Positions 37,464-49,099 of a DNA stretch of 64,000 nt are shown here, piece after piece. The notes below the pieces were generated by a model, which saw only the letters and a list, made by a program, of their open reading frames with translations, was not told the origin of the DNA and searched no databases. The translations under genes and the position numbers were made by a program. Source of the stretch: Hydrangea macrophylla (taxonomy: Eukaryota; Streptophyta; Magnoliopsida; Cornales; Hydrangeaceae); contig CM066991.1 of assembly GCA_033977485.1 (NCBI GenBank), positions 132,017,999 to 132,081,998 on the forward strand, written 5' to 3'. Each line of letters begins with the position of its first letter. The first letter of the stretch is position 1.

Positions 37464-37975
37464 AATAGAGAGAGTAAATAGAGAGAGATTTACCAGAGAT
37501 AAGCAGCGGGATTATAAGAAGAAGGGTCTAAAGGAATGAGGTCTTTAGGAGGATCAATGTATGAGACTACGTCCTGTTCGTCCAAGTACTCTCTCTTCCC
37601 ACTCGGCAGCACTTCGTAGGGTTTATCATCCCACGCCGACGACGACATCGAGATCGTTCTCGCGCTCTTCTTCCCTCCATCAATCGCTGCACAAGCTGAG
37701 TGCGCGAACAGCCGCAGCTCCACTCCCCAACCTGCACACCCACACCCACCCACACCCACACACACACACATATATATATATATATGCATTCATTTTTATA
37801 CTAGCAAATTATTTCTGAAAAATATACAGTGAGAGAAATCGAAAATCGAAGGGGAGTTATGGGCAATACCTTTGAAGAATATGAACCCTAGCTGTGGATG
37901 ATGATGGTGATGATGATTTGGGAAGCTGAATTGGCGGGAAAAGGGCGTGGTGTTGTTGGAAGCTGCAGCCCTCAT
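31439..37975 (-). CDS. Conserved-looking protein of unknown function, probably organelle-targeted
   Basis: I do not recognise this family. Eight exons fit GT-AG rules and frame without conflict: 37975-37870, 37731-37494, 36804-36742, 36175-36039, 35761-35694, 35226-35181, 32480-32316, 31614-31439. They total 999 nt, 332 aa. The N-terminus (MRAAASNNTTPFSRQFSF) is rich in Ser, Arg and Asn, poor in acids, has a six-His run, and looks like a transit peptide. The body contains DVVSYIDPPKDLIPLDPSSY, YLWKKIGDIPEERRGRLLHL, LKPRLISRAWEIAGTRFEDP, FGDPKFALFCCKDGKTYGRL, IDGSLMAGIASSSSPLYFMV, GFPRPGKHPWPFNDQVVIYV and RHVGPGVMIGQAWQEGEALE. No membrane segment or known catalytic motif is apparent. The 2.7-kb intron between exons 6 and 7 holds an hAT MITE and a Mutator-like element. 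Exon 5 was placed by frame logic and is the least certain exon. Confidence 0.75.
32865..33341. mobile_element. hAT-type MITE in an intron of the unknown gene
   Basis: Ends CAATGTTACCTGGA and (reverse complement) CATGGTTACCGGGA are flanked by a perfect 8-bp duplication GGTAGTCC (32857-32864 and 33342-33349). The subterminal DNA is GGTTCG/GGTACG-rich on the left and GGATCC-rich on the right. Non-coding. Confidence 0.8.
33485..34702. mobile_element. Mutator-like non-autonomous element, 1.2 kb
   Basis: Inverted ends of about 100 bp begin GGGTAAATTACACGGACC on both sides and are flanked by a perfect 9-bp duplication TATTTATAA (33476-33484 and 34703-34711). Same family as 6957-8138. The interior has an imperfect tandem array of GAATCATCGAGAGATCGTC (about 33880-33925) and a GT/GA microsatellite. 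No transposase. Confidence 0.88.
34361..34416. repeat. (GT)n-(GA)n compound microsatellite
   Basis: GT-rich run to about 34397, then GA to 34416, inside the Mutator-like element. Confidence 0.9.
37387..37461. repeat. (GT)n-(GA)n compound microsatellite
   Basis: About 15 GT then about 22 GA units, in the intron just downstream (in transcript sense) of exon 2 of the unknown gene. On the transcript it is an AC/TC tract only ~30 nt from the splice donor at 37493. Confidence 0.92.
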
Positions 37976-38447
37976 TTTTTCCGAAACATGGGATATAATC
38001 ATATAGCCAGCCCCCGACCGCACTTTTTTTATCTGGGACGGTTTCGAACTCAAAATAATAGGGTCATAACTCTGACCGGTCCAATCCCCAACTTTCAAAA
38101 ATGCGATAACAAGAAGTTTTGGCATTACGATCATCTTTAATACGGAGTATGCCAATTTGAAAAATATTTGACATATAAAAATTTGGCATTTCGATTCAAG
38201 ATGTTCATATACTGCAAATTATAATTTATAGTTTTGAAAAAGTTAAATTAAACTATTTATAGTGTGATTTATGTATCTAGTTAAGTTGCACCAAACGGGA
38301 TGTCATAATTATCGCAACTGCATTTCACACTAAACCAACGTCGCAACCAATTTACAAGTTCATCCGTTTAACGTTGGGCGAACTAGCTAAATCAATCATT
38401 GACTTTTTTACCGTAATTATAAAATAGGTATATTAATTAAAAGTAAG

Positions 38448-38560
38448 CATAGGTTGGCATAGCTCAAGTGATAAAGAGTTTGAATTATAAGTCACTTCTA
38501 ATGCATAAGTTCGGAGTTCGAATCTCATCCCTCTCCCCCATATCAAAAAGAAAAAAAAAA
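38448..38560 (+). mobile_element. tRNA-derived SINE
   Basis: Box-A-like ATAGCTCAAGTGATAAAGAG and box-B-like GAGTTCGAATCTCA are followed by an A-rich tail. Near-identical flanks ATTAAAAGTAAG (38436-38447) and ATTAAAGTAAG (38561-38571) form the target duplication. Related to 22179-22305. Confidence 0.75.
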
Positions 38561-39734
38561 ATTAAAGTAAGAGTACATGACATTTTTATGGTCCAGAACA
38601 TCTCCGAATTTTTTTTCCACCTTTTAATTAAAATACCTAAAAAAAATATTAGCTAGTGGTTTTCAAACTCCTCCAATCATAAATTTTTATAACAGAGAAC
38701 TTTGCACTTTATATTAATATTTAGACTAAAGTTGAGAATTCAAATATACTTTATTTTCCATTAGGTTTCATTTGTGTTAATTTTAATTATTTAAGTTCGG
38801 AGAGTTCTTTATATCTACTCTCCCTTTGTCCTCTCATTTGACAATGGGAGCTTTCTTCAACTATAATGGATAGTCATTTGAAAAGCCCATTTGGAGTACC
38901 AAAAATCACCATGGCTCTCTAAAATAGCTTTAAAAAAAAAACACTATTATAGAGAATATTCGAAGTTGTGCTATCCATTTTGACCAGTTATTTAATTTAG
39001 TCAAAACTCTCATCCTACTTATTTCAACTAGCCACTTTTATTGAAAAATTCAGCATTATTTGCCATTTTAATTAGCCATTTTTTGACAGTTAAAATTTGG
39101 AACAATTGATATTTTATACCAGAATCTAACATTCGAAAAAATAAAATTAGCTTAGTCATCTAAAAAATTTGGACAACTAATCAAAATAGCTAGCACCTTA
39201 ACCATCCAGAGGTTGAAAACACCTTTGCTATCATTTCTTCTTCTTCTTTTATGCATCATGGTATTGATACTCGTGTAATAATTTGTTAATGTTATGCCTT
39301 AAGCTTTTATTCGTACCTTGTAGGACTTTCACTATGAATTCAAGTCAAAAGATGTATCTTGTATTCACCATATTAATACCCAAGTAAGAGTTGAAGTTGT
39401 AAGCCAAGACTTCTCACGTGTGGCTACATATGCATTGACCTTGAGTTGAATGTAAAATCTTCACTTATTGTCGAAGTACATTTAAATCATTTTAGTACAA
39501 CAAATGAGAAGAGAAGATAAGTAGCTTTTACCTATAATAAAAAGAAGATTAATGCTAAATACATCAATTTGAGACATTTAAACGGTTTACCTGCTGATGT
39601 GTCAATGTCGATTTTGAAATAGAATCTAACTTGAAATTCTTTTGTTTATTAATTAAAGAAGTTCACACATGCAAATAAACCGTTTAAGTGTTCTAAACTG
39701 GTGTACTTAGCATTACTCTACAAAGAATATATTA

Positions 39735-39990
39735 CTCCCTCCGTCCCTTTTTTTGAGTCCACCTTTAGGTACTCAACTTATTAAGAGGACAAAAAGAATC
39801 TATACCTACTTTTCACAATTACCCTTAATTATTACAATAACTTTTTTAGTTTTGTCTTGGTGTAGATTTCAAGAAAGGGTAGTTTTGAAAAGTAAATAAA
39901 ATTTGTATACCAATTTAAAAAAGTGGACACTAATTTTTGGACATCCCAAAATAGAATATAAAACTGAAAAAAAAAAAGGAACAGAGGTAG
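39735..39990. mobile_element. Stowaway-like (Tc1/Mariner) MITE
   Basis: Termini CTCCCTCCGTCCC and (reverse complement) CTACCTCTGTTCC with flanking TA dinucleotides, the classical Stowaway arrangement. 256 bp, non-coding. Confidence 0.8.
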
Positions 39991-42027
39991 TAACTTTTAT
40001 CCATTGGAGTGATTAGGTGAGAAATAGAATCTCTCTCCCAACTCTAAAAACAGATACCCCAAGAGATATTAGTTTAGTGATTAGGAATGAAAAAGGAAAG
40101 AAAGCCAACAATATTATATGATGATGGACAACTTGAAATATAAAAACAAATAGTGGGTGGCATCACACTTTCCTTTTCTTTCTCTATTTCTTATATATAT
40201 ATATATATATATATTGCTAAAAACTATTTCTTATATTTCGATAAACAAACAAAAGCCTTTTAAGTTTTCTCTTCCATGTCTATGTTTTCTTCTGTCTTTT
40301 ATGTCTGTTCTTTCCATTGGAAAGAAATGTAATCCCATGGTTTCCGGTATCTCAAATTTGGTTCTGAGGTCCAACAAATGTGGTAATGAGACCATATAAA
40401 ACAACTATCGATAAAAATTAGGTAATCCCACACCATCATGGGTTGTATAAACCAAATTTGAAATACAATTTGAGACCATATATAAACATCACTTGAAAAA
40501 GAAAAAAAGCAGACAATTTCTTAGTCACCTATCTTCTGTGTTAGAGATAGTTTTTAAGGTTAAAATGGATTTTTTGGTCGAAAAAGGTTTAAATTAACGC
40601 ATTCATTTTTAGTACCTTATAATTACAACAAAATTTCATTCCAAGTCTTGTATCATTAACCACAATACTTAAGACCTTCAATTCTGTATCAAAAAAAATT
40701 ACGTAAGACTCTCAATTCGTAAACGTATGTGTTAAATTATTAACGGCATCCAGAAAAATGAAACTTTGAAGTAATTATAGGCTTAAAATGAAACTTTAGT
40801 GTCTATATAGAAAGGCCGACACATGCAATGTGATTGCAGATATGGAGCAGTTCGATTCACTGATAAATAACCAAGGAAAGTCATCTAACTCATCTCCCTC
40901 AATTATGAAATACAATTTATTGATGAACTAATCGTGGATATATATATATATATATATCTATATCTATATATATGTATATGTTATTTATGACATCATCAGT
41001 ACGTACCAGATCTTGGAACTCGGTAAAATTTCGAATATCCAAATTAATTCGTACATGGGACAACTTAATTGATTCTGACTTTTAGTGTGTGAGTGTGCGT
41101 GTGTGTGCGTGTGTGTGTGAGTGTGTGTGTGAGAGAGAGAGAGAGAGATAGAGCCAAACACACATTAAAGGCCAACAGTCATATGTTTGTCACACATATA
41201 CTCTATATATTTCACGAACATGTTGAACAAAACACGCAAAAAACATTCCATCCCTACAAAGCTGAGTTACTTTGTCCAAACATTACATATGGTTCCCACT
41301 CTTACCCCCTACTTAGCCAACCGACAGAAATAAATGTATACAAACACTCTTAATAAAATGAGTTTTTATATCATTAGTGCCTTCAATCCGTGGGGTTAAC
41401 AAACTTAAATACTACAAAAGAAAAGACAAAAAAAAAGGTGTGCCACTAACACTCTTTTATCTTCCACTACTATCACAATGGTGAAATTAAAAAAGTACTC
41501 TTTCGTTATATTTGTTTAGAGTAACGCTGTTTCCCAAATTTGAACTCAAATTTGGTTCTCAAAATTTTTGATAATTATATCAAATTTGATTACATTTTTA
41601 CTCGGGGATTGTCGAATTTTTTAAAAGTTGTTTTAGGTAGTAAAACTACATTTTAAAACATAATTTGAGATTCAAACTTTAGAATCATAAACATTATGTG
41701 TTTGTTTATGAATTTGATGACTAAAAAAAAATTGAGAAAAAAAACATTTTTCTATAATGAAATAGTTTTGAATTTACAATTCACCTCCATGTAATTTTGA
41801 GATCTCTAAATTCACTTTTCTTTGATTAGTGTTGCTAGGACTCGCATGATAACGATGAGTTTTTAGTTTTCATTTTTTATATTGATATCTGTCTCTAATT
41901 TAATACAAAAATTAAAAACCAAAACTAAAAGAGTATTATTTGGGTAACAAATACTTTTTACAAACACACTCTATCTCTCTCCTAGGTGTACTATGAGATC
42001 CGAATAATTGCAATGGATCCCACAATA

Positions 42028-42516
42028 TGGCCGGCCCAAAGGGGGGCCAAAGGGGCAACCGCCCCGGGCCACTCAAGTTCACAAAATTTTGAGGGCCCAC
42101 ATAAAAATTTCATAATTACATTTTTATCTTGAGATTTTTAGTATTTTACATTTAAGCCTCCACCAAGGCTCAATTTAGTGTCATCAACTACAAATATATA
42201 TTGATATACATGTATATAAAACTCAAAAGTAAAGGCTCTAGAATTTTGAAAATTACATTTTTTGTGTAAGAATTTTTTGAGTTTTAGAAATAGACCCCTC
42301 TAGAATTTTAAAAGATATCATACAATGTTTAAGTTTCACAAATAGACTCATATTATAAGTAGATCTCAAAAAAATCGTCAATTATGTATAAAGAAACCCT
42401 AAAAAATTTGTCAATTATATATAAGTAGACCTCAAAAAAATTGCCTCGGGGGCATATAAGGGCCTCTCGTTTAATAATTCGTCCCGGGCCTCCAAATACT
42501 CATGACCGCCCTTAAA
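42028..42516. mobile_element. Probable GC-ended hAT-like MITE
   Basis: A GC-rich left end (GGCCGGCCCAAAGG) and right end (GGGCCTCCAAATACTCATGA, then CCGCCC) enclose AT-rich DNA. The resemblance to GGCCGG-type hAT MITEs is from memory, and no target duplication was found. Its left neighbour, about 41940-42015, looks like a left half of the Mutator-like MITE family. Confidence 0.45.
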
Positions 42517-42551
42517 TACCACCCAAAATAAAAATAGAGTGTATTTATAAA

Positions 42552-42785
42552 GGGCAATGTTAGGGGCACTAACAAAATCCACTAACACTTACTAACACAC
42601 TCTATCTCTCTCCTAGTGTTACTGCGGGGTCCACTGCGGACCCCACAGTGCCACTAGGAGAGAAATAGAGTGTGTTAATAAGTGTTAATGGATTTTGTTA
42701 GTGCGGACCCCGCAGTAACACTAGGAGAGAGATAGAGTGTGTTAGTAAGTGTTAGTGGATTTTGTTAGTGCCCCAAATATTACTC
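42552..42785. mobile_element. Three-armed Mutator-like fold-back MITE
   Basis: A perfect 9-bp duplication ATTTATAAA (42543-42551 and 42786-42794) flanks ends GGGCAATGTTAGGGGCAC and (reverse complement) GAGTAATATTTGGGGCAC. The right arm is present twice in tandem, so the left arm can pair with either copy. Confidence 0.85.
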
Positions 42786-44913
42786 ATTTATAAATATTTA
42801 TAAAAATTAATATTTATCACCTAACATTATTAAAACCAAAAACCAAAAATCTTAACATCACCGTAGATCCTTCTCGTTTTTCTACCGAAAAGCACAGAAA
42901 AGCAAAACAGTACCTATCACACAGAGACAAGAAAGCACAAGTACATCGGTTGTGGTAGTTAGCTTGTCTTGTCAACTGGATTTTATATTACTTTCTCATG
43001 ATTTCAATATTCTACCAAGTGCTTACTAATTACTACTACATTGGTGGGGAATATTTTACACTTACTAAAATTCTCATTGGGAGTTTAAAAGGTCTCTTTT
43101 TTTTTTCCATTCCTTTTTTTTTTGGGTCAAAAAGATGTCAAATTTGAAGATGGCCTAATTTGGCATCATCAAATTTAAACTTTCGATTGTAGATGTTTTA
43201 AGAATGCCATTTTTTGGTTTACAAGTTAATCAATTCTATAATTTTTGTGTATTTCATTTTATTTCCAATCTAAGAGTTTGTTTTAATTTGGTTTAATCTT
43301 AGGCTCACTTTTCTATTTGTGTTTGATGAGAAATAATGTAATATATGTTGGTTTGACAATTTTTTAAAAAATATATACGAGGCATACTACCAACTTCTAT
43401 GCAATAAATTGACACCAACAAATACTTGAATTTATATAACCAGTTCACTTTTAAATCATATGACTGATTCTTTGATTTTCTGAACAGACCCATATCATCA
43501 TCACTATTAAAACGTTTTTTGTTTTAGTTAATTAAAAAAAAATGGGTTAAAATTAGCATCATGCTGATAAAACCAAACAAAATGAGAGGTCGAACCTGAT
43601 TTTATTCCATGTATTCCCAGACTAGCACATCACTAGCGGAGATATAAAAACATTAAAACCATCAAACTAGCACATGACTATGTTTTTATTTTTTGTTTGG
43701 TCAGAACTTTGGTTAGCCCATGACTATGTCACAAAAACATTCAAAGCAAAAAAATAAAATAAAAACAAAGTCATGTGTAAAGTAAATGCTTGATTACCCG
43801 ACTCACCCGATGAGTCGGGTGCACCCGACAAAGCGAGTAGAAGAAAAACAAATCCGACTACATTCAGATAAATGAGCGGATGAAGATAAAACTCGACCCG
43901 ACTCACCCAACTCGTAAGTAGACTCATCTTAATATCACCATTGGTGACTTGCGGTAGAAAGGTATGCTAAGGAATGTAGGAGGGCCCCATGTCTCGTGTG
44001 GGAGGTAGGAGTTGTGTCTGGCTCACCAACGATGTAACTTGTAACAGCAAACACTATTGGTCCCACATTTGAACACCAAGTAAAGGTCAAAATAGGCTAA
44101 ATAGCCACATCAGTGAGATGGGGACTCAAAGGTAATAAGACACCCTTTCAAGAACGGTGCTGTGATCTCTGTAATAGCCACAGTACCCTGTGAAACTAGC
44201 TTGCCCTCCTTAGTTGCTTTGCTACTGGCTGCCGACACTATTAGGAATATTATATATGAGTGTGTATATATGTTATATGTTGCCAATAAAAACACACCCA
44301 TCATTTTCTTCTTCCAATGGATCTTAAATAAAAGAGAAAAAGGCAGAGAGAGCATAAGAAATTTACATGTACTTTAATCATTCAGTGTAATTTGGGACAC
44401 CACAATCCTCAGCATGAAGATTTCATTATTCAATACAAGACAAATGGACTATCTTGAAAAGATCCAAAACACTCCCAAGCTAACAATACATACAATGGCT
44501 AAAAATCAAGAATTGCCCTCTAATTTTACATACGAGTAGTTGAAAACCAAAGAAAAACATCAACTCTAAAGTGGAAGAAGACTTGTATGATAATGAAATG
44601 ATACAATGTTGAAAGATTAATTACCCAATTCACAAATAATCACCATATATATATATATATATATCATATATCTATCTTTATTGCAAGATAGAACTGCAAG
44701 CAATCAATACACAAGCAGGCAAAAAAAAAATGTTTTATCTGCAATTGTAAATGGGAAGAGGGGGGGAAAGGCAAAAAAAAAAAGCTTTTTATTCGTAATC
44801 GCGGGTTGGTTAGCTTTCACCTGCAGATTGATCATCCCAAACAGAAACATCTATCTTTTTACTTTTCGATCTTTATCTTCACTCTGCTTCATGGATTCAT
44901 CCCAAGATCATCT

Positions 44914-47900
44914 TTAACTCATTTGTTCGCCAATTAGATCGAGACCCACAAGAAGGAACGAAATGCCTTGAAATAGTAAGTAGTAGAAATGAACTCCTTG
45001 AGCCGATAATAGGCTTCTTAGTGCAGCAGTGAGAAGCAAGAAAGCCAGAGCAAGCTCTTTCCTATAAATCTTGTTCATCTTCTTAACAGGAGGTTTCGGT
45101 TCTTGGTGTTCTTTTAGTTTATTGAGCTCAGAGAGCTCACTATCCGAAGCGCCTCTATAAAGCTGAGGGTGGTTCATCATGGCTTTAGATTCTCGCTCTT
45201 CCGCAGCCAAAAGATCCGGCTCTGAGGCTCGACCGGCCTTTTTGGTGACAATCCATTCATACGAGCTTCCCAATTGGAACAAACCGGAAACCATGGCATT
45301 GAATTTGGTGACAGACATTGTGTTCTCGAATAGAAGGTAAGGGGCGATGAATGGGAAAGATCTCGGTGCAGGAAGAATGCTTAGGAAAGATATAGATACG
45401 GGAACATAACATATAACCCACGCAGGTAACTCGGCTTCGGGGACAAACATGGTCAAAGGGAGAATAATGCAAAACAATGTGAAAGAATAGAATGGGAGAA
45501 TAAGTTTTCGCAGGAGAAAGAATAGAAAGATCAAGTTTGTTTTCTTCCAAAATGATATCTGCAATATCACCCAATTATGTGCAATTTCAGAAACCATACT
45601 TAAAAATTATGCATATACGAAAGTGAGATATAAATAGGATCAAGAATGAAGTTGACCTTAGACTTAATGATGGCTGGAAGGCACAATCGAAAGAGTTGCA
45701 TTGGTCCGGAATGCCACCGGTGTTGCTGTTTCCTGTAAGCTTCAAAAGACTCAGGAACTTCGCAAAGGACCTGAAAATTGTTCAATGTTTAAGTTTAAAA
45801 AATGCTTTGAGTAGTACCACATTCTCGTTCATAGTACACAAGTCAACCAACAGGATTTGTGCAAATTATGCATTAACATCCAATTTCAAATCAATTACCC
45901 AATTCTATCCTGTATCCACACACAAAAGTAAAATATTGCATTAAAGAATTTTCGGAACATTTCATACTGTTATGCTCCATGATTGGTCCACGTCAAGTCT
46001 ACATAGACAATATTGCACACTAGACCAATCACAAAGCAGAAAAGCACAAAATTTTACTAAAGAACTCTACTGAAGTAGTGATTGATCCATCATCCATGTC
46101 AGGTCTACACAGACAATATTGCACAATGGACCAATCACAAAGCGGAAAAGCACAAAATGTTACTAAAGAACTCTACTGAAGTAGTGTCCAGTGTTAATTA
46201 TTCAAATTATTCTCCTTTCAAATAGTCACCAACATTACGAAAATGCCAGAAGGTAAGAGAGGAAATAATTTTTTTTTTTTTTTAAAACTACCTTCACATC
46301 ATTAAGATAGATGAATTTCCAACCATGGAGATGAGCTCGAACTGCTATATCCATATCTTCCACAGTTGTCCTCTCAAGCCAGCCACCAGATTCCTCCAAA
46401 GCTTTGATTCTCCACACACCCGCAGTCCCATTGAAGCCAAAGAAATTTAGGAACACCCCATTTACTTGTTGTTCAACCTCAAAGTGGAAGCACAAATTAA
46501 TGTTTTGAAGGCGTGTTAACAAATTCTCATCCTTGTTCACAAAAGCCCACCTAGCCTGAACTAACCCCAATTCGGGATTGTCCTGCAACACAAAGTGAAA
46601 GTATTTACATATACATATGTGTATACACACATAAGAATGGATCTATAATATGGTCGTTTAAAAGTTCTACCCACCTTAAAATGTGGAATTGTGAGCTTAA
46701 GGTAATCCGGATTTGGTTGAAAATCAGCGTCAAAAATGGCAACAAACTCATATGGCTTGACATAGTCACAATTCATTGCAGATTTGAGGTTTCCAGCTTT
46801 ATAACCGGTTCTAACCAAACGATGCCGATATATAATGTTGACACCCCTTTGGCTCCACTTGGAGACCTCTCCCTTAATCAGCCATTGAATGCTCTCATCA
46901 TCGGAGTCATCAAGAACTTGAATCAAAAGCCGGTCTTTTGGCCAATCAAGTTGGCACACTGCTGAGATAGATTGCTCATACACCTGAAGGGTCAACACAA
47001 AGTCGTCGTCATCATCACTATTATGAAGAAGGGGGGAGAAAAAGTCATTCATGAAAGGAAAAGTAAATATTGAGGAAAACCGTTTCTTTTATTTCATTAT
47101 TACGGAAAACAGTGAGCTAAAAAAGAGGGAAAAACAGGGTGAAAATAATTTGCAAGATTTTGAATTCTATGCGTCACTTTCATTTCTCTTTTCTCGATTC
47201 TCTATTGTATTTCGAATTTTTTTAATTTCTAATGTTACTTAAGCAAAGAGGAAAATAGTTTTTCTTCTCGTTTTCCGCTCATTATCTCTTTTCCTTCTCT
47301 AAATCCGCGAACAAAGCCGAGACTAAAATCTTCTCCACTCTTTATAGTAACTTGAATAGTGTAGTTATGCTACAGATCTAGGCAAGAAGATATTAAACAA
47401 ATAAACAAGTGGAACAAATAGTTAGTGCTTGCATAGCTGATACACGGGGAACATGAAGATATATATTATATACTTACCTCCTTCTCATTACACATTGGAA
47501 TCTGAACAAGAACCATTGGATAATTACATCCCAAGCCTTCCAAATCATTCGATTTAAATGGATCCCCTTCAATTCGCGGCTTGATCTTCTTGTATTTGAT
47601 CCAGAAGCAACCTAAACAAAGCACGAGCCTGTCCACCGATTGAATTAGGAAGAGAACCACACAAAACGTGGAGAGAGATTGAATTTGAGGCGCAATATAG
47701 TCGGCACGAAATGCCAACCAAGACACATAGACTGTGTGTAACCATCCTTGAATCTCCAAAGTTTGTGGGATGTGCAAATTGTGGTTCTGGAAATAATGCC
47801 AACCATTGAAGTGGGCAAACACTTCAAACCCCAGAAAAGCCAAAGCAGTGACTAAGAAAGCTAAAATGACTCTGAATAACAACTTTCCCTTCCCAGACTT

Positions 47901-48200
47901 CTCATTTTCCATTGTTACTCCTTCCCTAAATATCAATCTTTTCTTGATGGTGCCAAACAATGCCCAGAGGATAGTGCCTAGCCAAGCAAGGCAACCAACA
48001 GCTTGATGAGCTTTGAGAAGCAAAACCCATGTGACCTGTTTGGCATTTTTTCCTCTATCCTTGTCCACTGGCCGGAATGCTTCATCAGGGCCATCAATTT
48101 CTAGTACAGAGTAATTTGGGGTTTCCATTGTCACCACCACTGTAGTTCCTTTCCTTGTGTCCTTTTTCCACCACTTTGAGAAATTTGTGCTTGAACCCAT
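44914..48200 (-). CDS. CSLC: Cellulose synthase-like C, xyloglucan beta-1,4-glucan synthase
   Basis: Golgi multi-pass GT2 glycosyltransferase that makes the beta-1,4-glucan backbone of xyloglucan from UDP-glucose. Exons in transcript order are 48200-47478, 46983-46675, 46582-46292, 45770-45657 and 45558-44914; all are GT-AG in phase 0, totalling 2082 nt, 693 aa (remembered Arabidopsis CSLC5 is 692 aa). Hydrophobic segments lie at about 85-105, 120-145 and 175-210, before the catalytic core. The core has the D,D,D,QxxRW signature: Asp266-Asp267 in VLDDSDDE, Asp326/Asp328 in IFDADFQP, the catalytic-base TED-like TVEDMD (Asp420), and QQHRW at 456-460. Further membrane helices lie in 490-560 and 640-690. 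The start [19 protein letters not shown] fits CSLC N-termini. Intron 3 holds a 106-bp tandem duplication. The frame is intact. Confidence 0.95.
45975..46186. repeat. 106-bp tandem duplication in CSLC intron 3
   Basis: Units 45975-46080 and 46081-46186 are about 85-90% alike by eye, both ending CTCTACTGAAGTAGTG. Each contains an internal inverted pair (ATTGGTCCA or similar against GGACCAAT). Confidence 0.85.
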
Positions 48201-48886
48201 ATTTTTTTTTTTTTTTTAACTCTCTAGTGAACTCAAATTACTTACAAGGCCAAGAAAATCAATACCCAGAAATTAAATTACATCAATTCAGCAAACAGAC
48301 ACTAAGCACCTCAAAAGCGGCAAGAAAACTTAAAACCCAGATCCCAAAAAATGAAGAAACTCAAAATTAACCAGAAAAACTTCAAAAACCCAGAAAATGA
48401 AATGAGTAAAGTTCACAAACCCAATTGAGGTCAAGCCATAGAAGAACAGATCCAATACTTGGAAAGTCAAAACCCCCTCACTTCAATGCTCTTGCATTCC
48501 CCACCCAAATGCAGCAAAGACAAAGGCAAGAGAGAAGAGACTCAAGAGAGAGTGTGGGGTTCTTTCTTTCTACCACCAAAAAGGCTTTAACAGGCTACCC
48601 CAACAGTATGAGAAATTACCAATATGGGGAAGTGTTTCATGCCTTTGAAAGCCCTAATCCATGTGGCTGTTCTGTCAAAAATTCCAAGGGATTTTAAATT
48701 TTTTTTTATAGGAGTATATAAAAAGCCTCCATTTATCATAGGAAGATTCTATTTGGAAAAGAGAAATTTTTTTTTTTTTTTTTTAAGTATAAAGAGTAAA
48801 GAGAAGTCCAGTTATGATTAGCGAAAAGTTAAAAAAGCATTAAAGTGATAAAATAATTAAAAATGAAACAATTGAATAAAGTTCTT

Positions 48887-49017
48887 TAGGTGTGATTTGT
48901 TAGATTCTTTTCACAATAGTGATATTCTAATTAAAATAATAAAAATTTAAATATTAGTTTTTTTTTTTTTTCATTAATCAAACTATTGTGAGAGAGGGAC
49001 CTAATAAACCACACCTA
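48887..49017. mobile_element. Small hAT-like MITE, 131 bp
   Basis: Ends TAGGTGTGATTTGTTAGA and (reverse complement) TAGGTGTGGTTTATTAGG, each with CACAATAG just inside. Flanks AAGTTCTT and AAATACTT agree at 6 of 8. Related to 23245-23370. Confidence 0.65.
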
Positions 49018-49099
49018 AAATACTTTACCCAAATATATTCCACTAAAAACTATCAGACCATGCGGGAATGGAAAGAGAAACCTCTACCTTGTTAAAGAA

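Larger units (their letters stand above)
37976..44913. other. Long intergenic region with only MITEs, a SINE and simple repeats
   Basis: No gene seen in almost 7 kb between the unknown gene and CSLC. It contains the SINE, Stowaway-like, Mutator-like and GC-rich elements listed separately, AT microsatellites near 40193 and 40938, a GT/GA tract near 41085-41150, and a short ACCCGACTC-rich patch near 43798-43920. The rest is AT-rich. Confidence 0.6.

Noticed and set aside
37796..38155. 119-codon minus-strand frame as the full first exon of the unknown gene
   Set aside because: Only the part from the ATG at 37975 to the donor at 37870 fits the spliced model; the upstream Met codons add a hydrophobic or basic stretch with no support.
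43798..43920. ACCCGACTC-rich patch as another hAT MITE
   Set aside because: Motif composition resembles the GC-motif elements, but no inverted ends or target duplication could be found.
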